DNA of 64,000 nt from contig NZ_CP026167.1 in the NCBI RefSeq assembly GCF_002902985.1, positions 4,216,001-4,280,000 of the forward strand, written 5' to 3'. The translations under genes were made by a program, and so were the position numbers. Origin of the DNA: Leclercia sp. LSNIH1. Its GTDB lineage: Bacteria > Pseudomonadota > Gammaproteobacteria > Enterobacterales > Enterobacteriaceae. Positions 33,421-44,061 of this stretch are shown here, in pieces. The notes under the pieces are model-generated. The model saw nothing but the letters and a program-made list of their open reading frames with translations. It did no database searches and was not told the origin of the DNA. Position 1 is the stretch's first letter. Each line of letters opens with the position of its first letter.

Positions 33421-34557
33421 TTAACGAACCGGGTGATGAACGGCGTTGAAACCCAGCTTATGCAGCAGCGACGCCGCAGCAGGATCATCACACATCACAT
33501 ACAGAGAGGACCATTCGCGGCGCTCAACGTAATGCTTACGCAGCTTGTCAAACTCACCCGGTATACCCGCTACTTTTCGCAGCAGCGCGTCATCGCGGCG
33601 CACATCATACACTAAATGCACCAGCCTTTTCAGCGTTCCCTGATCCAGCGGGCCGTGCAGGGTGATGCGGCCAAAATCCGGGGTTGGCAGCAGGGTATCC
33701 AGCGCCACCTGCTGGGATTTGCCGATAAACGCGCTATACGCCTCAAACACCTGGGTGGTGCCGCGGGCTTTACCTTCGAGGGTGTAACCCGCGATATGCG
33801 CGGTACCGATATCCACTTTGTCCAGCAGGGCCACGTTGAGATCCGGCTCCGGCTCCCACACGTCCAGCACCACGCTCAGATCCTGACCAGTTTCCAGGCG
33901 CTGCAGCAGGGCCGCGTTGTCCACCACCGGGCCACGGCAGGCATTAATCAGGATGGTGCCCGGCTTCAGGCGGCTAATCAGAGCGTCGTCTGCCAGATGG
34001 CGCGTTTTATACGGCCCGTCTTTAAATAGCGGCGTATGGAAGGTGAGCACGTCACACTCGGCCACCAGCTCATCCAGGCTGCGGAAATCCCCTTCATCGC
34101 CACGGTCAGCGCGGGGCGGATCGCACAGCAGCGTGCGGATACCTAACGCCTCAAGGCGCTTTTGCAGGCGGCTGCCGACGTTACCGACACCGACAATGCC
34201 TACGGTCCGGCTGGTGAGCGTAAACCCGTCACGCTCGGCCAGCATCAGCAGAGAGGAGAAAACATACTCCACGACGGCAATAGCGTTACAGCCCGGTGCG
34301 GCGGAAAAGCCAATCCCGGCCTGCTTCAGCCACGCGTCATCCACATGATCGGTTCCTGCGGTTGCCGTGCCGACAAATTTGATCCCTTTGCCAGACAGCA
34401 GCGCCTCATTCACTTTGGTTACCGAGCGCACCATCAGGGCATCGGCATCAGTCAGCTCGGCGAGCGGAATGGGACGTCCAGGAACGGCCTTAACCTCACC
34501 CAGGCGGCTGAACAGCTCGCGGGCGTAAGGCATATTTTCATCAACGAGGATTTTCAC
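33421..34557 (-). CDS. pdxB: Erythronate-4-phosphate dehydrogenase PdxB
   Basis: PdxB oxidises 4-phosphoerythronate in the pyridoxal 5'-phosphate pathway. It has 378 residues. The D-2-hydroxyacid dehydrogenase fold is clear: the NAD site [12 protein letters not shown] (about residue 120), [15 protein letters not shown], and the active-site histidine in [16 protein letters not shown] PdxB-specific dimerisation domain forms the C-terminus. The start codon is GTG. Confidence 0.98.
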   Translation of the reverse strand: MKILVDENMPYARELFSRLGEVKAVPGRPIPLAELTDADALMVRSVTKVNEALLSGKGIKFVGTATAGTDHVDDAWLKQAGIGFSAAPGCNAIAVVEYVFSSLLMLAERDGFTLTSRTVGIVGVGNVGSRLQKRLEALGIRTLLCDPPRADRGDEGDFRSLDELVAECDVLTFHTPLFKDGPYKTRHLADDALISRLKPGTILINACRGPVVDNAALLQRLETGQDLSVVLDVWEPEPDLNVALLDKVDIGTAHIAGYTLEGKARGTTQVFEAYSAFIGKSQQVALDTLLPTPDFGRITLHGPLDQGTLKRLVHLVYDVRRDDALLRKVAGIPGEFDKLRKHYVERREWSSLYVMCDDPAAASLLHKLGFNAVHHPVR

Positions 34558-34671
34558 GTCTGAGTACCTGTTTGAGAGGAAGAAAACCTGTCAAGTGTGC
34601 CATAATCTGGCCGCCAGGCATATACGTAAACCTGGTTAACGATGAGTAACGACTTTAAGGATTTTTTGCCG

Positions 34672-35676
34672 ATGCAGCCCATTTCAGGTACGCCGCCACA
34701 ACCTCCGGGTGATGGCCCGCGTCCATCCCACGTCGCGGGCGAACAGCCCCTCTCCACACAGCAACGCACTGTACTGGAACGTCTGATCACCCGGTTAATC
34801 GCTCTGACGTCGCAGCAGAATGCGGAGGTGTGGGCCGGAGTGAAACACGATCTGGGATTAAAGAGTGATGCGCCCATGCTGTCGCGCCACTTCCCTGCTG
34901 CGGAGCAAAACCTCAACCAGCGCCTGAACACCGCCCAGCAAAACCACACCACCCGGCAGATGGTCTCCCAGTTGACGGAGCTGCTGACTCAGGGCAATAA
35001 CCGCCAGGCGGCCAGCGATTTTATTCGCCAGCAGTATGGCCAGACCGCCCTGAACCAGCTGACGCCCGATCAGCTCAAAACGGTGCTGACGCTGCTGCAA
35101 AATAATCAGCTCAATATTCCGCAGCCACAGCAGCGCCCGGCCACGGAGCGCCCGCTGCTGCCAGCCGAACACAATACGCTGAAGCAGATGGTGACCAAAC
35201 TTGCCGCCGCCACGGGCGAGCCGACCAAGCTCATCTGGCAGTCGATGCTGGAACTGTCGGGGGTGAAAGCGGGAGAGTTAATCCCGGCCAGGCAGTTTAC
35301 CCACCTTGCCACCTGGCTACAGGCACGCCAGACGCTGAGCACGCAAAGCGCGCCAACCCTGCACACCCTGCAGGCCGCGCTGAAACAGCCGCTGGAGGCC
35401 CAGGAGTGGGACAGCATTCAGGACTATGCCCGGCAGAACTGGCAGGCGACGCCGCAGACGGTGCTGACTACCGCCCAGGTACAGGATCTGCTCAACGAGA
35501 TCTTCGTCCGCCGCACCGAGCGTGAAGCTGGCGTGACGGAAGTGCGCAATATCCAGCCGATCTACAGCCCGCTCTTTGCCCCGGTAGTGGAAACCTTCAG
35601 AACGCTGTCTGCCCGTCCCGGACTGATGTTGATCGCCTTAATCATTGCGCTGGCGATTTTCTGGCTGGTCGCCTGA
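34672..35676 (+). CDS. flk: Flagellar hook-length related regulator Flk
   Basis: Flk (also Div/RflH) is an inner-membrane-anchored protein that affects the switch between hook and filament secretion in Salmonella. The start at 34672 (MQPISGTPPQ) gives 334 residues and follows AAGGA at ten bases. An ATG 30 bases upstream is possible. The N-terminal half is Gln/Pro-rich; a single C-terminal membrane anchor is seen in GLMLIALIIALAIFWLVA. It runs divergently from pdxB. Confidence 0.93.
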   Translation: MQPISGTPPQPPGDGPRPSHVAGEQPLSTQQRTVLERLITRLIALTSQQNAEVWAGVKHDLGLKSDAPMLSRHFPAAEQNLNQRLNTAQQNHTTRQMVSQLTELLTQGNNRQAASDFIRQQYGQTALNQLTPDQLKTVLTLLQNNQLNIPQPQQRPATERPLLPAEHNTLKQMVTKLAAATGEPTKLIWQSMLELSGVKAGELIPARQFTHLATWLQARQTLSTQSAPTLHTLQAALKQPLEAQEWDSIQDYARQNWQATPQTVLTTAQVQDLLNEIFVRRTEREAGVTEVRNIQPIYSPLFAPVVETFRTLSARPGLMLIALIIALAIFWLVA

Positions 35677-35681
35677 TGTTT

Positions 35682-35758
35682 TGCCCGGTAGCGCTCCGCT
35701 TACCGGGCCTACAAAAGCACGAACTGTAGGCCGGGTAAGGCGCAGCCGCCACCCGGCA
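35682..35758. repeat. REP/BIME pair after flk
   Basis: Inverted REP units TTGCCCGGTAGCGCTCCGCT...CCGGGCCTAC and GTAGGCCGGGTAAGGCGC...CACCCGGCAA lie between the convergent flk and yfcJ genes. Confidence 0.9.
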
Positions 35759-35766
35759 ACAAACAG

Positions 35767-36945
35767 CTAACCCCGGCGAAACGCCACCAGCGTCACCAAA
35801 ATCCCCACCACCGCTGAAACGGCCCCGGCCAGGAAGACCGACGGATAGCCAAACGAGGTGGCTAACAGCCCCGCCAGCGGCCCGGTTATCCCGTATGAGA
35901 TATCCTGAAAGGCGGCGTAGCCCCCCAGCGCCGTGCCCCGCACCTGCGGGGCAACGCGTTTAACCACTTCAACACCCAGCGCCGGGAAGATCAGCGAACA
36001 GCCGCAGCCGGTCAGGGCTGCCCCCAGCAGGGCTACCGGCGCGCTCGGCGCATGCCAGAGCAACACCAGACCCACGGTTTCAATTACCAGCGACGCCACC
36101 GCTACCTTTACGCCACCGAAGCGATCCGGCATCCAGCCGAACAGCACCCGCATCAGGACAAACGCGCCGCCAAAAGCGGTGAGCGTAAACCCGGCCATCG
36201 CCCAGCCGCGGCTCATAAAGTAGAGCGAAACGAAGGTGCCAATCACCGCGAAGCCAACGCCCTGCAACGCAAGGCCCAGGCCTGGCTGCCAGATCTGCCC
36301 CACCACGCTCCACAGGGAAGGTCGTTCGCCTTTATGGGCCGGAACTTTACGCACCGAGCCGTTAAACGCCCAGGCCAGCAGCGGCAGTGCCATCGTGGTG
36401 GCGGCCAGCGCCGCAAAGCCCAACTGACTGTTGATCAAAAGACCCAACGGCGCGCCTGCGGCCAGCGCACCATAGATCGCCATTCCGTTCCATGACATCA
36501 CTTTGCCGGAACGCGCAGGCCCGACCAGCCCCATCCCCCATGTCAGGGTGCCGGTCAGGAGCTGGCTTTCACCAAAACCGAGAATTAATCGCCCTGCCAC
36601 CAGCAGCGCGAATTTCCAGGCCGCCTCCACCGGCAGCAGCGCGGCCAGTAGCCATGCACCACCCGCCAGCCCGCAGGCGAACATGCCCTGCAACGCCGAG
36701 CGTTTTGCGCCGTGCTGATCCGCCAGCCGTCCGGCATAGCCGCGGGTTAGCACCGTGGCTAAAAACTGAATACCTACGGCGATGCCGACCATGGTGTTGC
36801 CATAGCCCAGCTCCTGGTGCACAAACAGCGGGATCACCGGCAACGGCAGGCCGACGGTCATATAGGTAAGGAATACCGCAAAGGCGATACGGAACAGCGA
36901 GACGTTGCCGGAAGCGGCGTGTTTATCTGTGGTAACGGCCGTCAT
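35767..36945 (-). CDS. yfcJ: Major facilitator transporter YfcJ
   Basis: YfcJ is a 392-residue MFS permease of the UPF0226 family with twelve predicted membrane segments. The A-motif between helices 2 and 3 reads [15 protein letters not shown]. The ATG at 36945 (MTAVTTDKH) follows GGAG and matches the family; the frame extends 20 codons further without support. Its substrate is unknown. Confidence 0.93.
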   Translation of the reverse strand: MTAVTTDKHAASGNVSLFRIAFAVFLTYMTVGLPLPVIPLFVHQELGYGNTMVGIAVGIQFLATVLTRGYAGRLADQHGAKRSALQGMFACGLAGGAWLLAALLPVEAAWKFALLVAGRLILGFGESQLLTGTLTWGMGLVGPARSGKVMSWNGMAIYGALAAGAPLGLLINSQLGFAALAATTMALPLLAWAFNGSVRKVPAHKGERPSLWSVVGQIWQPGLGLALQGVGFAVIGTFVSLYFMSRGWAMAGFTLTAFGGAFVLMRVLFGWMPDRFGGVKVAVASLVIETVGLVLLWHAPSAPVALLGAALTGCGCSLIFPALGVEVVKRVAPQVRGTALGGYAAFQDISYGITGPLAGLLATSFGYPSVFLAGAVSAVVGILVTLVAFRRG

Positions 36946-36967
36946 GCATAACTCCATGTTCAGGCAT

Positions 36968-36994
36968 AAAAAAAGGGAGCCATCAGGCTCCCTT
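36968..36994 (-). terminator. Terminator of fabB
   Basis: The stem AAGGGAGCC/GGCTCCCTT (36973-36981 with 36986-36994) is followed on the minus strand by a T tract. It lies 20 bases past the fabB stop and separates fabB from yfcJ. Confidence 0.88.
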
Positions 36995-37013
36995 CTACTA
37001 TACATTCAAACGC

Positions 37014-38231
37014 TTATGCTTTGAGCTTACGCATCACCAGCGTGGCGTTGGTGCCGCCGAAACCAAAGCTGTTGGACATGACGGTAGTCAGTTCACGCTC
37101 GGTGGTTTCAGTCACGATGTTCAGACCTGCGGCCTGCTCGTCCATCTCTTCAATGTTGATGCTCGGCGCGATAAAGCCGTTTTCCAGCATCAGCAGGGAG
37201 TAGATCGCTTCCTGCACGCCAGCCGCACCCAGGGAGTGACCGGTCATGGCTTTGGTGGCGGAGATAGCCGGGCTGTTGTCGCCGAACACTTCACGGATAG
37301 CACCCAGCTCTTTCACGTCGCCTACCGGAGTAGAGGTACCGTGGGAGTTCAGGTAGTCGATTGGGGTATCAACGCCGTGCATCGCCATCTTCATGCAGCG
37401 CACTGCGCCTTCGCCAGATGGAGCAACCATGTCTGCGCCGTCAGAGGTTGCGCCGTAGCCCACAATCTCAGCATAGATGTGCGCACCGCGGGCCAGCGCG
37501 TGTTCCAGCTCTTCAACCACGACCATACCGCCGCCGCCTGCGATAACGAAGCCGTCACGGCTTGCATCATAGGTACGGGAGGCTTTTTCCGGGCATTCGT
37601 TGTATTTGGTGGACAGGGCGCCCATCGCATCGAACTCACAGGCCATTTCCCAGCCCAGCTCTTCGCCGCCGCCAGCAAACACGATGTCCTGTTTACCCAG
37701 CTGGATCTGCTCTACCGCGTTACCGATACAGTGCGCGGAGGTCGCACAAGCGGAGCTGATGGAGTAGTTTACGCCGTGAATTTTGAACGGGGTTGCCAGG
37801 CAAGCGGAAACCGCTGAACCCATCGCTTTGGTCACCACATATGGACCCACCGCTTTCAGGCCGCGCGGGCTGCGCATCGCGTCGGCACCAAACACCTGCG
37901 CTTTAGAGGAGCCGCCGGAGCCAGCAATCAGACCCACACGCGGGTTGTTCTGATAAACCTCTTCGCTCAGGCCAGCGTCAGCAATCGCTTCCTGCATAGA
38001 GAGATAGGCGTAGATGGAGGCATCGTTCATGAAACGGACCACTTTGCGATCGATCATGCCCGTGGTGTCCAGTTTTACATTACCCCATACGTGGCTACGC
38101 ATACCGGAATCTTTAAACTCTTCAGAGAAGGTGATCCCGGAGCGTCCTTCACGCAGAGATGCCAGGACTTCCTGCTGGTTATTACCGATGCTGGAAACGA
38201 TGCCCAAGCCAGTAATCACTGCACGTTTCAT
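37014..38231 (-). CDS. fabB: 3-oxoacyl-ACP synthase I FabB
   Basis: FabB (KAS I) elongates acyl-ACP with malonyl-ACP and is essential for unsaturated fatty-acid synthesis. It has 405 residues; the loop GSGGSSKAQ is one residue shorter than in E. coli. The catalytic cysteine is C162 in [10 protein letters not shown], with the two histidines in [12 protein letters not shown] and TGHSLGAAG. Two adjacent operators for FabR and FadR lie 48-82 bases upstream. Confidence 0.99.
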   Translation of the reverse strand: MKRAVITGLGIVSSIGNNQQEVLASLREGRSGITFSEEFKDSGMRSHVWGNVKLDTTGMIDRKVVRFMNDASIYAYLSMQEAIADAGLSEEVYQNNPRVGLIAGSGGSSKAQVFGADAMRSPRGLKAVGPYVVTKAMGSAVSACLATPFKIHGVNYSISSACATSAHCIGNAVEQIQLGKQDIVFAGGGEELGWEMACEFDAMGALSTKYNECPEKASRTYDASRDGFVIAGGGGMVVVEELEHALARGAHIYAEIVGYGATSDGADMVAPSGEGAVRCMKMAMHGVDTPIDYLNSHGTSTPVGDVKELGAIREVFGDNSPAISATKAMTGHSLGAAGVQEAIYSLLMLENGFIAPSINIEEMDEQAAGLNIVTETTERELTTVMSNSFGFGGTNATLVMRKLKA

Positions 38232-38278
38232 TCAATACCTCTGTAAGTCGCACTATTTAAGTTTCGAGTCGCACAATA

Positions 38279-38294
38279 GCGTACACTTGTACGC
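38279..38294. promoter_or_regulatory. FabR-type operator upstream of fabB
   Basis: The palindrome GCGTACA-CT-TGTACGC has two perfect seven-base arms. In E. coli, FabR, a TetR-family repressor of fabA and fabB, binds a site of this kind in the fabB promoter. The assignment is by pattern and position. Confidence 0.75.
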
Positions 38295-38296
38295 CG

Positions 38297-38313
38297 AACA
38301 AGTCCGATCAGCC
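38297..38313 (-). promoter_or_regulatory. FadR operator upstream of fabB
   Basis: On the minus strand the 17-mer GGCTGATCGGACTTGTT matches the FadR consensus (AGCTGGTCCGACNTGTT) at most positions, including the TTGTT end. FadR activates fabB in E. coli from this place. It abuts the FabR-type palindrome with two bases between. Confidence 0.8.
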
Positions 38314-38388
38314 AATTTCTGTGGAAATTTGCACCATCAGACGCACATCGTTAAGATCGCGGCACAGCCTGTCAGACGAGTAACTTAC

Positions 38389-40392
38389 GTGAAACAAAAC
38401 GCTATACAACCCGCCAACCTCGAATTCAACGCTGAGGGTACACCTGTTTCCCGAGATTTTGACGATGTCTACTTCTCTAATGATAACGGACTGGAGGAGA
38501 CGCGTTATGTTTTCCTCGAGGGAAATCAGCTAAATTCCCGTTTTCCGCTGCATCCCCGCGATCTCTTTGTGGTGGCCGAAAGCGGCTTTGGCACCGGGCT
38601 GAATTTTCTTACCCTCTGGCAAGCGTTCGATCGCTTTCGTGCGGCACACCCTGACGCTACCCTGCAAAGGTTACATTTCATCAGTTTTGAGAAGTACCCG
38701 CTGGCCGCCGACGATCTCCGTCTGGCCCACCAGCACTGGCCGGAATTAGCCCCCTGGGCAGAACAGCTTCAGGCCCAGTGGCCGCTGCCTATCGCAGGCT
38801 GCCATCGTTTGCTGCTGGACGGCGGGCGCGTCACGCTCGATATCTGGCTGGGGGATATTAACGAACTCACCGATAAGCTGGATGACTCCCTGAACCAGCA
38901 GGTTGACGCCTGGTTCCTCGACGGCTTTGCCCCGGCCAAAAACCCGGATATGTGGACCCCAGAGCTGTTTGCCGCCATGGCGCGTCTGGCGCGGCCCGGT
39001 GGCACGCTCGCCACCTTCACCTGCGCCGGTTTTGTCCGTCGTGGCCTGCAGGAAGCGGGCTTCACCATGAAAAAAACCAAAGGCTTTGGCCGCAAGCGCG
39101 AAATGCTTGTCGGGGTGATGGAGCAGGATTGCCCCTCCCCTGCCCGCACCCCGTGGTTTGCCCGTCCGGCCAGCGACGGGCGCGAAACCGCCGTGGTGGG
39201 CGGCGGGATTGCCAGCGCGCTACTGTCGCTGGCGCTGCTGCGCCGTGGCTGGCAGGTGACGCTCTACTGCGCCGACGATGCCCCGGCAGCGGGCGCCTCC
39301 GGCAATCGTCAGGGGGCGCTCTATCCCCTGCTCAGCGCCCAGGATGCTGCACTGAGCCAGTTTTTCCCGGCGGCGTTCACCTTTGCCCGCCGCCTGTACG
39401 ACACCCTGCCGGTGGCCTTTGATCATGCCTGGTGCGGCGTCACCCAGCTGGGCTGGGATGAAAAGAACCAGAAAAAAATCGACCAGATGCTGGCTCTGGG
39501 CCTGCCCGAGCAGATTGCGGTGGCGGTGAACGCCCAACAGGTGGCGGAGAGCACCGGGGTGCCCACCGGCTGCGGCGGGATCCAGTATCCGCTCGGCGGC
39601 TGGCTGTGCCCGGCGCAGCTTACCGCAGCGGCGATCGCGCTGGCGCAAACTCTGGGCCTGCAGGTGCGCTATGGCCGCAAGGTAACGTCGCTGGCCCAGA
39701 CCGACGCCAGGTGGATGTTGCAGTTTGCCGACGGTGAGCAGGCGCAGCATGGCAGCGTGGTGCTGGCGAACGGACACGGCATCAGCCAGTTCAGCCAGAC
39801 CGCACCACTGCCGGTCTACCCGGTGGGCGGTCAGGTGAGCCATATCCCGGCGGCACCGCGGCTGAGCCAGCTACGTCAGGTGCTCTGCTACGACGGGTAT
39901 CTGACCCCGCAAAATCCAGCCAACGGCCAGCATTGCATCGGCGCAAGCTATCATCGCGGCCAGACCGAGCCGCGGTACAGCGATGAGGACCAGCAGCATA
40001 ATCGCCAGCGTCTGCTCGACTGTTTGCCGCAGGCGGCATGGGCGCGTGAGGTGGATGTCAGCGCAGGCGAGGCGCGCAACGGCATTCGCTGCGCCACCCG
40101 CGATCATCTGCCGATGACGGGTGCGGTACCGGACTATGAAGCCACGCTGACGGCTTATCAGGATCTCGCCAGCAACACATCCCAGGCGGTCAGCGCCCCG
40201 GCGTTCCGGAATTTGTTTATGCTGGGCGGGCTGGGCTCCCGCGGGCTCTGTACGGCGCCGCTGACGGCGGAGGTTCTTGCCGCCCAGATGAGTAACGAGC
40301 CGATCCCGCTGGACAGCCACACGCTGGCCGCGCTCAATCCGAACCGGTTATGGGTGAGAAAGTTGTTGAAGGGGAAAAGGGTGAAAGCGTAG
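38389..40392 (+). CDS. mnmC: Bifunctional tRNA mnm5s2U34 biosynthesis protein MnmC
   Basis: MnmC completes the 5-methylaminomethyl group of wobble uridine-34. Its C-terminal FAD oxidase removes the carboxymethyl group and its N-terminal methyltransferase then adds methyl from SAM. The GTG at 38389 ([12 protein letters not shown]) gives 667 residues. The methyltransferase motif is [13 protein letters not shown] near residue 60 and [15 protein letters not shown]; the FAD motif is [13 protein letters not shown] near residue 270. It stands divergently from fabB. Confidence 0.97.
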   Translation: MKQNAIQPANLEFNAEGTPVSRDFDDVYFSNDNGLEETRYVFLEGNQLNSRFPLHPRDLFVVAESGFGTGLNFLTLWQAFDRFRAAHPDATLQRLHFISFEKYPLAADDLRLAHQHWPELAPWAEQLQAQWPLPIAGCHRLLLDGGRVTLDIWLGDINELTDKLDDSLNQQVDAWFLDGFAPAKNPDMWTPELFAAMARLARPGGTLATFTCAGFVRRGLQEAGFTMKKTKGFGRKREMLVGVMEQDCPSPARTPWFARPASDGRETAVVGGGIASALLSLALLRRGWQVTLYCADDAPAAGASGNRQGALYPLLSAQDAALSQFFPAAFTFARRLYDTLPVAFDHAWCGVTQLGWDEKNQKKIDQMLALGLPEQIAVAVNAQQVAESTGVPTGCGGIQYPLGGWLCPAQLTAAAIALAQTLGLQVRYGRKVTSLAQTDARWMLQFADGEQAQHGSVVLANGHGISQFSQTAPLPVYPVGGQVSHIPAAPRLSQLRQVLCYDGYLTPQNPANGQHCIGASYHRGQTEPRYSDEDQQHNRQRLLDCLPQAAWAREVDVSAGEARNGIRCATRDHLPMTGAVPDYEATLTAYQDLASNTSQAVSAPAFRNLFMLGGLGSRGLCTAPLTAEVLAAQMSNEPIPLDSHTLAALNPNRLWVRKLLKGKRVKA

Positions 40393-40419
40393 GCCCGGTA
40401 AGCGTAGCGCCACCGGGCG
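40390..40419. repeat. Single REP unit after mnmC
   Basis: TAGGCCCGGTAAGCGTAGCGCCACCGGGCG is one enterobacterial REP hairpin, starting at the mnmC stop and lying before the convergent yfcL. Confidence 0.85.
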
Positions 40420-40427
40420 ATTACCGA

Positions 40428-40706
40428 TTAGTTCAGGCTGGCTTTCTGAAACAAGGTTTCCCACATCCCCAGCACTAATGACTGGTCGCGCGGAGAGAGT
40501 TCGCCGGCCAGAATCGCTTTTTCCAGGCTGCGGGAAACTTCAGCATGCACCGCGTCCGCAGAGTGGTCGTCACCGGCTTCCAGTTCGGCGACGGCCAGCG
40601 TCAGGTGACCACGCAGATAACCGCTGGCAAACAGTTCATCGTCACTGGCGTGCTCCACCATGTCATCAATTAACGCCAGAATGCGTGATTCAAATTCTGC
40701 GATCAT
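40428..40706 (-). CDS. yfcL: YfcL family protein
   Basis: A conserved acidic 92-residue protein of unknown function, predicted helical, with no membrane segment or catalytic motif. It lies nine bases after epmC and is probably its operon partner. Confidence 0.92.
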   Translation of the reverse strand: MIAEFESRILALIDDMVEHASDDELFASGYLRGHLTLAVAELEAGDDHSADAVHAEVSRSLEKAILAGELSPRDQSLVLGMWETLFQKASLN

Positions 40707-40715
40707 CTTCTTTCC

Positions 40716-41264
40716 TCAGTTAAGATCTTCCGGCCACGGGAAGTGTTCCGCCGTGATGTCCGGCGTGTGGTAATAATTCTGTAAAGCCTTGATCAAGCGC
40801 GCCGGACGTTCCGGGATGCCTTTCTCAAGATACTCCATCACCTGCGCGTGCACGCGGCGCTGGAAGACAATACGGTCTGGCTCGAAGTCGCCTTCGAGAT
40901 TGTCGCAGCTGACGTTGAACGGAAATCCTGCCGCCACGCAGAAGAGCCATTCCAGCGCCTGGGGTTTCACTTCCACATCTTCAAATTGCCCCTGGGTCGC
41001 GGCGTCACGCCCGTCCGGGCAGTACCAGTAGCCAAAGTCCACCAGCTCGCGGCGCGCTTTACCGGCAATGCACCAGTGGGATATTTCATGCAGACCGCTG
41101 GCGTAAAAGCCGTGGGCAAAGACGATCCGGTTGTACGGTAGCTCTGCATCAGCAGGAAGATAGATCGGTTCGTCGTCGCCTTTAATCAGACGGGTATTAA
41201 AATCATCAGCAAAACAGCCGTCGAAGATCTCAATCAGCTGTTCATATTTATGCGTACTGTTCAT
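40716..41264 (-). CDS. epmC: Elongation factor P hydroxylase EpmC
   Basis: EpmC (YfcM) hydroxylates the beta-lysylated lysine of EF-P, the last step after EpmB and EpmA. The protein has 182 residues, as in E. coli. The His/Glu metal-binding segment SGLHEISHWCIAG and WYCPDGRD are visible. Its ATG overlaps the yfcA stop by one base (TAATG). Confidence 0.95.
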   Translation of the reverse strand: MNSTHKYEQLIEIFDGCFADDFNTRLIKGDDEPIYLPADAELPYNRIVFAHGFYASGLHEISHWCIAGKARRELVDFGYWYCPDGRDAATQGQFEDVEVKPQALEWLFCVAAGFPFNVSCDNLEGDFEPDRIVFQRRVHAQVMEYLEKGIPERPARLIKALQNYYHTPDITAEHFPWPEDLN

Positions 41265-42073
41265 TAGTTCATCCCCAACCAGTGGAGGATCTCCTGTCCG
41301 TGGCTGTCATAAAGAAGTTTGGCACTCATGACGGCCGAGACAATGACAATCATCGGACGGATGAGCTGTTGCCCTTTGCTTAACACCAGGCGCGAACCTG
41401 CCCGCGCGCCCAGAAATTGTCCGGCCATCATCACAAAGCCTGTCGCCCAAATCACCTTCCCGCCGATGATAAAGAGCAGCAGGCCACCGACGTTAGAGGT
41501 GGCATTCAGCACTTTCGCATGGGCGGTGGATTTGGCGAGGTTAAAACCGGCCAGCGTGACAAACGCCAGGGCGTAAAACGACCCGGCCCCGGGCCCGAAG
41601 AAGCCGTCATAAAAGCCGACGCAACCGCCCGCGATCAGCGCAAACGGCAGACCGTGCAGGCGGCGCTGCCTGTCCTCTTCACCCAGTTTCGGCATCAGTA
41701 AAAAATAGAGACCAATGCAGATGACGAGAATCGGCAAAATCTGGCGCAAAATATCGGACTGCACGTGCTGAACCAGCAGCGCCCCGCTGGTAGAGCCGAT
41801 AAAGGTCATCAGAATGTTGAGCTTCTGATCGGCGAGGCTCACCACCTTGCGGCGGATAAAATAGAGCGAGGCGGATAACGATCCGCCACACGCCTGCAAT
41901 TTGTTGGTCGCCAGCGCCTGGGCCGGGCTCATGCCCGCCGCCAGCAGGGCCGGAACCGTCAGTAACCCGCCGCCACCGGCCAGGGCATCAATAAACCCGG
42001 CCAGCATGGCGATAAAAAACAGCGCCACCAGCATCAGCGGCGACACCATAAACAACTCAGCAAATTGGTCCAT
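41264..42073 (-). CDS. yfcA: TSUP-family membrane permease YfcA
   Basis: YfcA is a 269-residue member of the TauE/SafE (TSUP) family with about eight membrane helices; its substrate is unknown, with sulfur compounds typical for the family. The glycine-rich family segment GFIDALAGGGGLLTVPAL is at residues ~26-43 and its second-half counterpart is GCVGFYDGFFGPGAGSFY. The ATG at 42073 overlaps the mepA stop by one base. Confidence 0.95.
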   Translation of the reverse strand: MDQFAELFMVSPLMLVALFFIAMLAGFIDALAGGGGLLTVPALLAAGMSPAQALATNKLQACGGSLSASLYFIRRKVVSLADQKLNILMTFIGSTSGALLVQHVQSDILRQILPILVICIGLYFLLMPKLGEEDRQRRLHGLPFALIAGGCVGFYDGFFGPGAGSFYALAFVTLAGFNLAKSTAHAKVLNATSNVGGLLLFIIGGKVIWATGFVMMAGQFLGARAGSRLVLSKGQQLIRPMIVIVSAVMSAKLLYDSHGQEILHWLGMN

Positions 42074-42897
42074 CACAGGGCATGCTCATCCAGTAGCGCC
42101 TGGCAGGAAGGCGGCAACGGAGGCGGTGTCTTCTTCTCAGGCTTGGTGGGTCCAGGTTTCGCTGGCTCAAACCAGCTTTGTAATTCCGCGCCGCAGCCAT
42201 CGCCTGGCGGCGGTAACGGTTGATCTTCACACTCGAGGCTGTTCGCCGGGCATCGCAGGCGCACGTGCATGTGCGCGCGGTGCTGGAACCACGGCCGCAC
42301 TTTGCGCAGCCAGTCGCGGTCGGTTCCGGCATCTTCGCATAGCTGCTGCTTGATGGCCGGGTTAACGAAGATACGCGTGACGTCGTTATCTTCCGCCGCC
42401 AGCTTGATCATGCTGGAGACCTCTGGCGACCAGCGCGACGGCACCACCCGCTTGCCATCGCTGGAGACCAGATCGAGGGCCTGCGGCTTCAGCAGTTGCG
42501 AGGATGACCAGCGCGTTTTCGGCAGCTGGAGGAAGATATCGACATCCAGCCCTGTCTGGTGGCTGGCGTGGCCGCCGTTAAAGCGTCCGCCTGCCGGCAT
42601 CCCCATATCGCCAATCAGCATCGTACCGAGCCCCAGGTTATGCACCTGGTTACCCAGACGCTGAATAAACAGCACCAGGTCCGGGTGGCCGAAGTAGCGG
42701 CGCTGGTCGGTACGCATCACCTGATACGTATCCGACTGCAGAGGAAGTTCCTGCGCACCAACGATACAGCCATTAGAGAACGCACCAATGGACTGCGCGC
42801 TGCCTGCCACCGGATGGGTGATTTTTTGCCATGGCGTTGCCGCCAGAGCGGCTCCACTGGCAAGCAGCGCCAGCAGAGCAATTGCGGTTTTTTTCAT
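42073..42897 (-). CDS. mepA: Penicillin-insensitive murein endopeptidase MepA
   Basis: MepA cleaves D-Ala-mDAP cross-links in periplasmic peptidoglycan and is a LAS-type zinc metallopeptidase. It has 274 residues with a Sec signal ([18 protein letters not shown]). The zinc and active-site motifs are [15 protein letters not shown] and [13 protein letters not shown] proline-lysine-rich tail precedes the C-terminus. It follows aroC after three bases. Confidence 0.97.
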   Translation of the reverse strand: MKKTAIALLALLASGAALAATPWQKITHPVAGSAQSIGAFSNGCIVGAQELPLQSDTYQVMRTDQRRYFGHPDLVLFIQRLGNQVHNLGLGTMLIGDMGMPAGGRFNGGHASHQTGLDVDIFLQLPKTRWSSSQLLKPQALDLVSSDGKRVVPSRWSPEVSSMIKLAAEDNDVTRIFVNPAIKQQLCEDAGTDRDWLRKVRPWFQHRAHMHVRLRCPANSLECEDQPLPPPGDGCGAELQSWFEPAKPGPTKPEKKTPPPLPPSCQALLDEHAL

Positions 42898-42899
42898 GG

Positions 42900-43985
42900 T
42901 TACCAGCGTGGAATGGTGGTCGTCACATCCGCATTCTGCGCGCGCTGGCGCAGGAAGTGATCCATCAGCACGATCGCCAGCATCGCTTCGGCGATCGGCA
43001 CTGCGCGGATCCCGACGCAGGGATCGTGACGTCCTTTGGTGATCATCTCAACTTCTTCACCAGAGCGGTTAATGGTGTGGCCCGGCACGGTAATGCTGGA
43101 GGTTGGTTTCAGCGCAATGTTGGCGATAATCTGCTGCCCGCTGCTGATGCCGCCTAAAATGCCGCCCGCGTGATTGCTCTGGAAGCCCTGGGCTGTGATC
43201 TCGTCCCGGTTCTGACTGCCACGAAGCTGAACCACGTCAAAACCGTCGCCAATCTCCACCCCTTTTACCGCATTGATGCTCATCATCGCATGGGCGATAT
43301 CAGCATCAAGGCGGTCAAAGACCGGCTCGCCCCAGCCCGGCGGTACGCCGTCAGCCACCACGGTGACTTTGGCGCCAATGGAGTCGCCCTCTTTCTTCAG
43401 GGCGCGCATCAGTTCATCAAGCGCTTCCAGCTTCGAGGCGTCGGCGCAGAAGAACGGGTTCTGCTCAACCTGCTCCCAGTCGGCGATCGCCAGCGGGATG
43501 TCGCCCATCTGGGTCAGGCAGCCGCGAATGGTGATACCAAACTTCTGTGCGAGGTATTTTTTGGCAATGGCCCCTGCCGCGACGCGCATGGCGGTTTCAC
43601 GGGCGGAGGAGCGTCCGCCGCCGCGATAGTCGCGAAAACCATATTTCTGCTCGTAGGTATAGTCGGCGTGGCCCGGACGGAACACATCCTTAATGGCGCC
43701 GTAGTCCTGGGAACGCTGATCGGTATTCTCAATCAACAGGCCGATGCTGGTGCCGGTGGTGCGTCCTTCAAAGACGCCTGACAGAATTTTGACCTGATCC
43801 GGCTCGCGGCGCTGGGTGGTGTAGCGTGACGTGCCTGGACGGCGTCGGTCGAGATCGTGCTGTAAATCGGCTTCAGTCAGTTCGATGCCTGGCGGTACGC
43901 CATCGACGATACAGCCCAGCGCCAGCCCGTGGGACTCACCAAACGTCGTCACACGGAATAATTGTCCAATACTGTTTCCTGCCAT
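42900..43985 (-). CDS. aroC: Chorismate synthase AroC
   Basis: AroC converts EPSP to chorismate with reduced FMN, the last shikimate-pathway step. The ATG at 43985 gives 361 residues. The three family signatures are visible: [18 protein letters not shown], the arginine-rich [17 protein letters not shown] and [20 protein letters not shown]. It follows prmB in the same direction after a 76-base gap. Confidence 0.99.
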   Translation of the reverse strand: MAGNSIGQLFRVTTFGESHGLALGCIVDGVPPGIELTEADLQHDLDRRRPGTSRYTTQRREPDQVKILSGVFEGRTTGTSIGLLIENTDQRSQDYGAIKDVFRPGHADYTYEQKYGFRDYRGGGRSSARETAMRVAAGAIAKKYLAQKFGITIRGCLTQMGDIPLAIADWEQVEQNPFFCADASKLEALDELMRALKKEGDSIGAKVTVVADGVPPGWGEPVFDRLDADIAHAMMSINAVKGVEIGDGFDVVQLRGSQNRDEITAQGFQSNHAGGILGGISSGQQIIANIALKPTSSITVPGHTINRSGEEVEMITKGRHDPCVGIRAVPIAEAMLAIVLMDHFLRQRAQNADVTTTIPRW

Positions 43986-44040
43986 CACGGCTCCGTTTTC
44001 GTTGTTCTGTGTTTGAGCTTTCTGTGTTTGCGCAATGTGG

Positions 44041-44058
44041 AACGGGCCGAAGCCCGTT
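44041..44058 (-). other. UUCG-type hairpin past prmB
   Basis: The minus strand reads AACGGGC-TTCG-GCCCGTT, a seven-base perfect stem closed by the very stable UUCG tetraloop, four bases past the prmB stop. There is no T tract, so it may be a 3'-end stabiliser or a weak terminator between prmB and aroC. Confidence 0.55.
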
Positions 44059-44061
44059 GGA

